A stretch of 64,000 nucleotides of DNA from RGIG990 sp045589455. Lineage in GTDB: Bacteria; Verrucomicrobiota; Kiritimatiellia; RFP12; UBA3636. The notes under the pieces were generated by a model. The model searched no databases, was not told the origin of the DNA, and was given only the letters and a program-made list of their open reading frames with translations. The translations under genes and the position numbers were made by a program. The stretch covers positions 1 to 64,000 of the forward strand of contig JAZNPC010000062.1 in assembly GCA_045589455.1 (NCBI GenBank), written 5' to 3'. Each line of letters opens with the position of its first letter. The stretch's first letter is position 1. This document shows, one piece after another, positions 56,979-64,000 of this stretch.

Positions 56979-59900
56979 ATGAAAAAAATAATCACTTCAG
57001 TAATTTGTACTCTACTGGCGACATTTGCTCAGTCTGAGGTGCTTGATTCTTCCTCATTCAATATGATGGTAGATTTTGCTGTTTCAGGTTATTCTGGAAC
57101 GACAACCTTGAATAATTTTCCTGTGCTTGTAAAGCTTGCAAATGATGCACCTATTGGGTTTAATTATTTGGATTGTGCAGAGGATGGCTCAGATGTGCGT
57201 TTTACAGATGCAAATGGAAATTTAATTCCACACGAAATTGATTCATGGGATGCAAGTGGAACATCGTATGTTTGGGTTATGCTTCCAACGCTTTCTAGGA
57301 ATGGCACAGCATTTTCAATGTATTATGGTGCGAAAGATGTTTCTTCAATTCCAGCTGTAGATGCTTCCACGGTATGGACTGAGACAGGGTATCGTGCTGT
57401 TTGGCATTTTGCTGAAGACACAAAGGAATCCGCTCAAGGATTAGTTCCTTCCAAATTGCAAGGTAATCCTTCTTTTACCACTGATGGTGCAGTTGGTAAG
57501 TGCTGGCAATCAGCAGGAACAGCATGGGCAGAATATTCAAATGATGCAAAATGGAGTGCTCTTGGAGACGGTTCAACAGTTTCTATTTCTGTTTGGGCAA
57601 AGTATGATGGTGGAGCAAATAGCTATGCACGCATTCTTTCAACAATGTCTAGTTGGACAAACAAACAGGGATATGAGCTAACAATCCAACAGCAAATAAA
57701 TGAGATTACTGTCGGTTCAAGTGCTCAAAGTCAATTCCAATATCTTGATGATAAGGGTCCTGGCGGAGAGATGGTTTATTTGACTGCTGTGTTTGAGGCA
57801 GACAAGACAGCCCGCCTTTACATCAATGGTGTATGTGAAAAGGCTCAGACCTTAAATCAGGTTGTACAGCCAACAGAGCCAATGCACATCGCATGTGTAA
57901 GCACAGGTGGAAATATATGGAATGGTAAGCTTGATGAGCTTCGCCTTCATGCAACTGCTGAGTCACCAGATTGGGTTAAGGCTTGCTATGATACAATGAC
58001 ATCAGAAGAATTTCTTTATTCAGACGGAGCATTTGCTTTAGGAGGAGATGTGCCTCTAAGCTTTAGAGTAGCTGATTGCGTACAGTCTGGCACACAAGCA
58101 GAAATTACCGGCGTTTTAACTCAGCTTGGGACAGGAGCAAGCTCTGTGGATGTAAAGCTTTTCTATAGCACAGATAGTACTATTGATGAAAATTGTGATT
58201 TTATTGATTTAGGTACAATTACAGAAAAAGGTCAAATTAACGCTATTATTACAGACCTAACACCTGCTGCAACTTATTACTACGCATTTCAGCTCGTTAA
58301 CGATGCTGAAACTCCACAAACTGTGTGGTCTGATACTGGTTCATTTATTGTTGAGGCATCAACAGTCGTATCTGATGCATTCTCTGTAACTACAGAAAAT
58401 TGCAAATTGTCAGTTTCTGCAGAAGTTTTGCAATGGGGTATAGGAGCAACTAAGGTAGAGCTTTTGATTGGTTCTACTGCTGATAGTCTTGAGGTTGTAC
58501 AAACTATTGACGGGCTTACAGAAATGCCAGAAAATGGAATAATTACTTTTGACTCCTTACTTTTGACTCCTGGTAGCTATAGCTGCTCAATTAGAGTAAC
58601 AACTACATATAATGATATTGTTTGGGTAAATGAAACACCAGTAAAAAGTATTTCCGTGGCAGACACTGCCACATATACTTGGATTGGCAACTCTGGTAAC
58701 TGGAGTGATAAATCAAAATGGAGTACAACAGAGGCTGGCTCTGCTGGCTATCCATCAGATGGTTGCTCAATTATAATTGGAGCAGAGGAAAGTGAAATCA
58801 TACTTGATTCCAATGTTAATCTAGCGAATATCACAATATCTTCAGCTGGTAAGCACATATTCCGTAGTTCCTCATTAAGTTCTGCAAGAATAATCTCTGG
58901 TGATGTCACTTTGTCAGGAGAGGGTGGCGGAACACTTGTTCTTGATTCGGTTGTTTTTGAAAGTAAGATAAAAGATCTTGCAGGGCTTAAGCAGCTTGTT
59001 CTTCAGCATGAGGCAAAGGCAGAACCTGCATCCTCAGAAGTAACAGACATTGTTCTAGTGTCTGGTGCAACTCTTTATTGTGGTGCTATTTATGGTAACA
59101 ATGATGAGCTAAAGCTAGGTAAATTAAAGCTCGTCGGTGGACCAAGCCTTGTCGCACATAGCCAGTACACACAAAAAGGTGTTCGTTTTACGTCATTTGA
59201 GGCAGTAAATGGTTCTGGTGTACCTGTTGTTGCAGTAAGGAGTGGGTATGTAGCATTTGATGATGTATCAGGAATTGAGATGGTAGGTGGAGATGCTACT
59301 CTAGAAGACGGTACTTCAAAGATTCCTGTCCTCACAAATTTCCAAATTGGTGGAGGAAAAAATAGCGATCAAATGTACGGTAGAGGAGCTTGTACATTAG
59401 AAAATGGTGTAATAATGCGAATTCCTCAGTCAACAATGAAGGATACATTTGTTGATGCAGAAGAAACAGATAATGTCTGTATTAGTGTAAGCACAACGCT
59501 AGCAAATGATGTAACAGTTAATGCTTTAATTGTTAGCGGAGCAAGTCTTGACTTGGGTGGATATACAATAACTGTTAAGTCTGGTGTTTTTCGCGAGGGA
59601 GATAATTCCTTGTGGAGTTGCGAGGTAAAAAATGGTGTTGTTAAATTCGCTCGTCCAAATGTACTTAGTGATCAAACCAATAATGCAGATGTTCGCGTCA
59701 AGGTTGATTTTGCCACAGAAGGCAATGCTGATATGCTAAAGCCTATGCTTTCTCATGAATCAATGAACATAGGTTGGGCACATAAATCACATTATTCAAA
59801 TTTTGTTGGCATTGTATCTCTAGAAATTGGTAGAGATTTTTACATTAGAAAAACGATGTCTCCAACTGCCGTTATTGAGTTAAAGGGAAATAAAGTAACC

Positions 59901-60500
59901 TCTGATTCCTCAAATATAAAGGCTAATTATGGTGGTATCGCTGGTGTTGGTTATGTTGATTACAAATACAATGGATCAAATAAATGGAACTGTAATATTT
60001 GGCTAGGCGAGATGAGCGAGGAAGATTATCTCTCAGTAACTAATGGCACAGTAACAGGTTCTGTAGTTGTTGGAAATAAAGGTATCTTCTGCCCTGGTCT
60101 TGTTGAATATGATGGTGCGCGTAGAGGTGAAATTAAGCTTTCTTACCAGGCACAGGGTGACATCAAAATGCTTAATTCCTTTGAAATTAGAGAGGGAGGA
60201 ACATTTATTGCCTCAATTAATTCAGATGGAACATCAACCTTATTAAATGCAACAGAAACTGCTGTAGCAAATAAATTCCTAAAGTTGAACCTTGCTGGAA
60301 AGCTAGAGGTTGATAATTCTGGTGTGATTGAGATAGGTAAGTTTTTCCCAATTATTACATATCACGAGGGAATGTTGGCGGGAGAATTCTCAAGTGTATC
60401 AGATGGCTATAAGGTTCAATATAATGTTCCTCAGGCTGATGGCTCTTATGCTGTCACAGTAACAAAGCTTCCTCTAGGAACACTACTTATTGTTCATTAA
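56979..60500 (+). CDS. Secreted DUF2341/LamG protein with long beta-rich C-terminus
   Basis: After a signal peptide (1-19), residues ~28-130 form a DUF2341 domain (NFPVLVKLAND, GSDVRFTDANGN, SYVWVMLP). A LamG/concanavalin domain follows (~140-345; RAVWHFAE, NGKLDELRLHA). Fibronectin-like strands come next, then a TYTWIGNSGNWSDKSKW module near 565, typical of autotransporter-associated repeat proteins, then beta-helix-like sequence to the end (GTLLIVH). It is probably an extracellular carbohydrate-binding or adhesion protein. It lies 38 bases after the esterase gene. No catalytic site is visible. Confidence 0.82.
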   Translation: MKKIITSVICTLLATFAQSEVLDSSSFNMMVDFAVSGYSGTTTLNNFPVLVKLANDAPIGFNYLDCAEDGSDVRFTDANGNLIPHEIDSWDASGTSYVWVMLPTLSRNGTAFSMYYGAKDVSSIPAVDASTVWTETGYRAVWHFAEDTKESAQGLVPSKLQGNPSFTTDGAVGKCWQSAGTAWAEYSNDAKWSALGDGSTVSISVWAKYDGGANSYARILSTMSSWTNKQGYELTIQQQINEITVGSSAQSQFQYLDDKGPGGEMVYLTAVFEADKTARLYINGVCEKAQTLNQVVQPTEPMHIACVSTGGNIWNGKLDELRLHATAESPDWVKACYDTMTSEEFLYSDGAFALGGDVPLSFRVADCVQSGTQAEITGVLTQLGTGASSVDVKLFYSTDSTIDENCDFIDLGTITEKGQINAIITDLTPAATYYYAFQLVNDAETPQTVWSDTGSFIVEASTVVSDAFSVTTENCKLSVSAEVLQWGIGATKVELLIGSTADSLEVVQTIDGLTEMPENGIITFDSLLLTPGSYSCSIRVTTTYNDIVWVNETPVKSISVADTATYTWIGNSGNWSDKSKWSTTEAGSAGYPSDGCSIIIGAEESEIILDSNVNLANITISSAGKHIFRSSSLSSARIISGDVTLSGEGGGTLVLDSVVFESKIKDLAGLKQLVLQHEAKAEPASSEVTDIVLVSGATLYCGAIYGNNDELKLGKLKLVGGPSLVAHSQYTQKGVRFTSFEAVNGSGVPVVAVRSGYVAFDDVSGIEMVGGDATLEDGTSKIPVLTNFQIGGGKNSDQMYGRGACTLENGVIMRIPQSTMKDTFVDAEETDNVCISVSTTLANDVTVNALIVSGASLDLGGYTITVKSGVFREGDNSLWSCEVKNGVVKFARPNVLSDQTNNADVRVKVDFATEGNADMLKPMLSHESMNIGWAHKSHYSNFVGIVSLEIGRDFYIRKTMSPTAVIELKGNKVTSDSSNIKANYGGIAGVGYVDYKYNGSNKWNCNIWLGEMSEEDYLSVTNGTVTGSVVVGNKGIFCPGLVEYDGARRGEIKLSYQAQGDIKMLNSFEIREGGTFIASINSDGTSTLLNATETAVANKFLKLNLAGKLEVDNSGVIEIGKFFPIITYHEGMLAGEFSSVSDGYKVQYNVPQADGSYAVTVTKLPLGTLLIVH

Positions 60501-60540
60501 TCATGCAATAAATATATTAATTAACTGAAAACTTAAAATT

Positions 60541-63500
60541 ATGAAATCGCTTTATAGAAATTTGTCTGTAGCTTTTGTTCTAGTTAGTGGTGCTGCTCTT
60601 TCGGCAGAAATGCCAAAGAGCGACCCATTTATCCCTTACAATGAGATTCCAAGCTCCGAGCTTCTTCCTAATGGTAAGGGCTTCTCCATTGCAAAGGATG
60701 GCTCTCTTCTTGTTGATGGTAAGCCTAGATATTTGCCAGCAGTGTTGTGGTATGGTGATACACAGTGGGGAGTAAACAATGCAAAGGAGAATTTCGGTCC
60801 ATTAGAGTGGCTATATAATCGTATGCCAGATTATGAAGCAGCACAGCGCCTTGGTGTGGATGCAGGTGGCTTCTATGCACCTCTAAATTGGATGAAGCGA
60901 TATTATCGCCCTTGGACAAGAGGTGATGTTTGGGCAAAGCCAGATCCTCTTTATGGCATTACTATCGGTAATGGACTATCAATGTATGTTGATATCACAG
61001 CTTCAGAGTGGGCTCATGGTTCAATTTGGCATGCTGACATACCTGTAAATCCAGATAGTAAGGTGAAGCCAGAGCCATGCAAAAAGCAAGGTGCCAATGG
61101 TAGCATATGTAATCATGCAGAATGTGGTGCAAAGCTTGGTGCTCCAGGACGCTTGTCGAGCGCAGCTTGGACACAAGGCTCACAGCATTGGGTGCCTTGG
61201 AGCATTGTGCATCCAGAGGGACGTAGTATTTGGAAGCATATGTGGGAAGGAGCATGTATTGATTCCTACAATTGGGCTAAGGCAGTAGGTGCTCGCCCTT
61301 GGTGCTATGAGCTAATGAATGAACCTGCTTGCTGGGATGAGTCTGAATATACAAAGAAGGCTTTCGCAGCTGCAATGAAGAAAAAATATGGCTCAATTGA
61401 AAAGCTAAATGCTGCTTGGACTAAATCTGAATTTGGTACAGAAAAACGTTATGCATCTTTTGATGAGGTTGCAGCAGCTTATGGCAAAAATGATAATCCT
61501 ACAGCATTTTTAGTAGAGTACACAAAGTTTATGGAGAAGGCTTTTGCTTCGCTTCTAACAGAAGGTGCAAAAATTGTTCACACAAAGGTTGATTCAGAGG
61601 CTTTAGCAACCTTCCAGCCTACAACTATTCGTACTCGTGGAATTGATTTGTATACAGCCTATAAAAACATGGATGTTGTTTGCTCTCATACAGGTGGTCG
61701 TGGCATCATGGAAGCACATATGCTTCGTGGCCTAGCAGATGGTAAGCCAATTGTTGACTCAGAAATGTATATTGGTTGTAGTGAAAATTCAATACGAAAT
61801 TCATATCTAGATCAGTTCCAGCGTGGCTACAATATTTCATATGCATTTAAGTGGAATCGTCTACAAAAGTCATCATATAATTTCTTAAATCTAAATAATG
61901 TTCAGCCAGAGGCTCTTCGTGGAATTCGCGAGGCAAAGCTTGATGCACTAGATGTTGCTGAGCTTTTTGCTCCACGTGATAGAGGAGTGAAGCGTGAGGT
62001 TGCTGTCTTATTCTCCTCATCAACAGAGCGTCTATCACAATGCGCTGGACACCAATCATATCGTTTGTTTGATCAAGCAATTGTAGGACTTGATTTTGCA
62101 CAGCTTTTGCCAGATGTAATTTGGGAAGATCAAATTGTTGAAGATGGTGCAACAGGACGTTTAGGTCGCTACAAGGTACTTGTTGTAGCAGGAGTAGATG
62201 CAGTTCGTCCAGGAGTCAATAAAGCAGTAAAGGCTTGGGTAGAACGAGGAGGTGTTCTAGTGCTTGTTGGCGAAACAATGGGCTTAAACGAGTATGGTGC
62301 AGCAAATAGCGAGTCATTTGTTGATATTGAACTTGGTAAGTGCATTGAGAGTGAGGTCTCAGAGGTAACAATAAACAATAAAAAGCTTCAGGCTTCAGCA
62401 TGGAGAGAGGCTCAAGCTTCTGCAACCTGGAAGACGCTTGCCACAATAGGTGATAAGCCTGCTTTCTTTGAGAAAAATTATGGCAAAGGAAAGGTTGTTT
62501 TTGCTTCTGCAAAGATGTCTGGTGGGTCAATTGGTACTTTGGTAGCTAGCTACGGAGCTGCAGTTAATGTTACACCGAGCTCTTTAGTAACTGATGCATT
62601 GAGCTCAAGCACTGAACCAATTCAAGGTATTGAAATATCCCCAGCAAAGCGTGGAGATTTGGAGGGTTGGATTATTTCTCCTCGCACAATGGGTGGCAGA
62701 GTAATTCGCTTTAAGCCAGCTTCTGTAGCGAAGCCTGGGGATGCCTTAATTCGCGTTTGGAATCGTCCAGATCCAAATATTAAAGAAGGCTATGCACCAT
62801 TTGTTGCATTTAGACAAGTGATAGAGCCAGCAGCTGATGGCTCATATGTAATTGATTTAACAGAGGGTGGTACTCAAATCTTTGTTCGCGGAAATCTTGA
62901 ATTACTAAAGAAGCGCTTTGGTGGTGCAAATTCTCGTTGGTTAGCCCCTATGACAGCTGATCAAGCAATTGCAGCAGGTAAGGAGCGCATCGAAGCAGAA
63001 AAGGCAAGACGTGAAGCACTAAAGCCAGCATTTACAGTAAATCCAGATAAAATACATCAGCTTGATTTACGAAAGGTAGTGAACCGTAGGTTCGTAGATA
63101 AGGTTGCTCGTGATGGAAGAGATGGATGGACAGACCAAGGTGCTCAGCAGTCACTTATGGATACTCCTTGGGGTATAACAATGTGTAATGGTGTGCCAAT
63201 GGACTTTATTCGTTATGACCAGAATGGCTTCCGTGATTGCCTAGTGATGAAGTCAACACGCATTGGAGAAGCACCTGCTGATGAAATGCCTTACCCAGCA
63301 AAGGTAGAGGGAATTCGTGTAGACCAAAAGGCAGGTAATATTTATTTCCTTCATGCTATTGCATGGGGTGTTATGAATAGGGTTGAAACTGCATTTACAT
63401 ATGTCATCAATTATGGCGATGGAACAAAAATTGAGTTACCAGTACGAAACTTCCATGAGGTATGGGATTGGGGTTATATTGCAACAACAGATGACATGAC

Positions 63501-64000
63501 AAAGAGCAGCTGCTTTAAGGGCTGGGCTAATGGCTCCAATAAGGGTCTATACCTATGGCGTTGGACAAATCCTCATCCTGAAAAGCAGATTTCTTCAATA
63601 GATATTGTTTCAGCATGTGGTTCACAAATTCCACTTATTGCAGCAATCTCTGTTGAAGAGCCAGATACAGCAGTAAAGGTTGATGGTGCACCTCATACGC
63701 TTTTTAGCCTTGGTGGCTCAGCAGGTGTAAAGCCATTTGTAACAAATGGTATATGGAAGGTTGTGCTTGAGGAAAATGCAGGCTCTTGGTGTTGTGCAAA
63801 CGCAGATATTCGTCCTGGCATTCGTTTAGATAGCGCTAAGCCATTTAAAAACCTTGTTTTTGAGGTGAATCGTCTACCTGACGTATGGGGCGAATACCAA
63901 GATCATGCAACACCTCAATTCCGCGTAAATGGACGTGGAGCAGATGGAAAACTACGCTTCGGCCATTGGCGTGTGGCACGGTATGGAGATGGCTCGCATT
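60541..64000 (+). CDS. Secreted GH-A clan glycosidase (GH42-like), 3' end outside window
   Basis: The frame from ATG 60541 stays open to the window edge (1153 codons), so the gene is partial. A signal peptide (ending ALSA) leads to a TIM-barrel glycosidase with CYELMNEPACW (acid/base E261) and KPIVDSEMYIG (candidate nucleophile E408), as in beta-galactosidase-like GH42 enzymes. Residues ~470-670 resemble the amidotransferase-like trimerisation domain of that family (VKAWVERGGVLVLVGE, GKGKVVFASAKM). Further beta-rich domains follow. It is in line with the sialate O-acetylesterase and DUF2341 genes, so the three likely act together on an external glycan. Exact substrate unknown. Confidence 0.82.
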   Translation, partial: MKSLYRNLSVAFVLVSGAALSAEMPKSDPFIPYNEIPSSELLPNGKGFSIAKDGSLLVDGKPRYLPAVLWYGDTQWGVNNAKENFGPLEWLYNRMPDYEAAQRLGVDAGGFYAPLNWMKRYYRPWTRGDVWAKPDPLYGITIGNGLSMYVDITASEWAHGSIWHADIPVNPDSKVKPEPCKKQGANGSICNHAECGAKLGAPGRLSSAAWTQGSQHWVPWSIVHPEGRSIWKHMWEGACIDSYNWAKAVGARPWCYELMNEPACWDESEYTKKAFAAAMKKKYGSIEKLNAAWTKSEFGTEKRYASFDEVAAAYGKNDNPTAFLVEYTKFMEKAFASLLTEGAKIVHTKVDSEALATFQPTTIRTRGIDLYTAYKNMDVVCSHTGGRGIMEAHMLRGLADGKPIVDSEMYIGCSENSIRNSYLDQFQRGYNISYAFKWNRLQKSSYNFLNLNNVQPEALRGIREAKLDALDVAELFAPRDRGVKREVAVLFSSSTERLSQCAGHQSYRLFDQAIVGLDFAQLLPDVIWEDQIVEDGATGRLGRYKVLVVAGVDAVRPGVNKAVKAWVERGGVLVLVGETMGLNEYGAANSESFVDIELGKCIESEVSEVTINNKKLQASAWREAQASATWKTLATIGDKPAFFEKNYGKGKVVFASAKMSGGSIGTLVASYGAAVNVTPSSLVTDALSSSTEPIQGIEISPAKRGDLEGWIISPRTMGGRVIRFKPASVAKPGDALIRVWNRPDPNIKEGYAPFVAFRQVIEPAADGSYVIDLTEGGTQIFVRGNLELLKKRFGGANSRWLAPMTADQAIAAGKERIEAEKARREALKPAFTVNPDKIHQLDLRKVVNRRFVDKVARDGRDGWTDQGAQQSLMDTPWGITMCNGVPMDFIRYDQNGFRDCLVMKSTRIGEAPADEMPYPAKVEGIRVDQKAGNIYFLHAIAWGVMNRVETAFTYVINYGDGTKIELPVRNFHEVWDWGYIATTDDMTKSSCFKGWANGSNKGLYLWRWTNPHPEKQISSIDIVSACGSQIPLIAAISVEEPDTAVKVDGAPHTLFSLGGSAGVKPFVTNGIWKVVLEENAGSWCCANADIRPGIRLDSAKPFKNLVFEVNRLPDVWGEYQDHATPQFRVNGRGADGKLRFGHWRVARYGDGSH

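Noticed and set aside
22890..60500. Shared C-terminal sorting signal from GTYILLR and GTLLIVH endings of the two large surface proteins
   Set aside because: Similarity spans only about five residues and could be chance; no flanking conserved domain.
1..64000. tRNA, rRNA or other structured RNA genes
   Set aside because: No cloverleaf landmarks or rRNA-like sequence were found by eye in the intergenic regions; a covariance search could still find a small RNA.

Overview
The window is an AT-rich chromosomal segment of a Gram-negative bacterium. It encodes BamA, a lipoprotein, many signal-peptide proteins and an LplT-PlsC-acyl-ACP synthetase fusion. The mix of features (TrpR-type repressor, XylR-type regulator, GH106-like and GH9 enzymes, sialate O-acetylesterase, DUF2341/LamG and InlB/GLUG-like surface proteins, large GYF_2 coiled-coil proteins, many degenerate intergenic repeats) fits the Verrucomicrobiota/Kiritimatiellota/Lentisphaerota group and a carbohydrate-degrading, perhaps host-associated lifestyle. 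That placement is inference; no rRNA or tRNA gene was seen.

Layout. 1-2403: a Fic protein behind a perfect 12-bp inverted repeat, then two unrecognised small genes. 2687-12525: a tight run of nine co-directional genes that begins with two GYF_2/coiled-coil proteins and a single-pass membrane protein with a Thr-rich linker. It continues with a WalJ-like metallo-hydrolase, YggS, TatD, a PnuC-type transporter next to thiamine pyrophosphokinase, and a 2-hydroxyacid dehydrogenase. 12616-17809: TrpR-like repressor, a 1151-aa phospholipid acyltransferase fusion whose PlsC histidine is replaced by Tyr, a lipoprotein and an esterase. 17917-29025: secreted deacetylase, an internally duplicated GLUG/InlB surface protein, FAD oxidoreductase, GH9 with an inserted LamG-like domain, and a small secreted protein made of six 20-residue NWSDC repeats. 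29218-35097: a 1959-aa DUF4011/SF1 helicase/Vsr-like nuclease/DUF3320 protein, a plausible single-gene defence factor, behind a palindromic putative operator. 35349-41936: BamA, a membrane protein, a flippase-like protein, a gene split by one in-frame TAA, DUF167 and a YgjV-like protein. 42087-43694: a complete insertion sequence with inverted repeats and a 4-bp target duplication. 44712-50378 (minus strand): GH106-like glycosidase, M14 carboxypeptidase and tandem class II aldolase. 51291-52850: AAA-ATPase-like/PD-(D/E)XK protein flanked on both sides by dense repeats. 53407-64000: XylR-type regulator divergent from a sialate O-acetylesterase, a DUF2341/LamG protein and a GH-A glycosidase that runs off the window end.

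How it works together. The secreted deacetylase, GH9, sialate O-acetylesterase, GH-A enzyme, GH106-like enzyme and cytosolic aldolase suggest removal of acyl groups from, and cleavage of, complex plant or mucin glycans, with intracellular use of (deoxy)sugars. The XylR-type regulator probably controls its divergent neighbours.

The observations most worth following up are: (i) the GYF_2/coiled-coil/membrane three-gene module; (ii) three 67-75 nt palindromic elements with the same ends and diverged but still pairing arms; (iii) the repeat arrays flanking the AAA/PD-(D/E)XK gene; (iv) the NWSDC-repeat protein; (v) the His-to-Tyr change in the PlsC domain; (vi) the giant helicase/nuclease with its palindrome.
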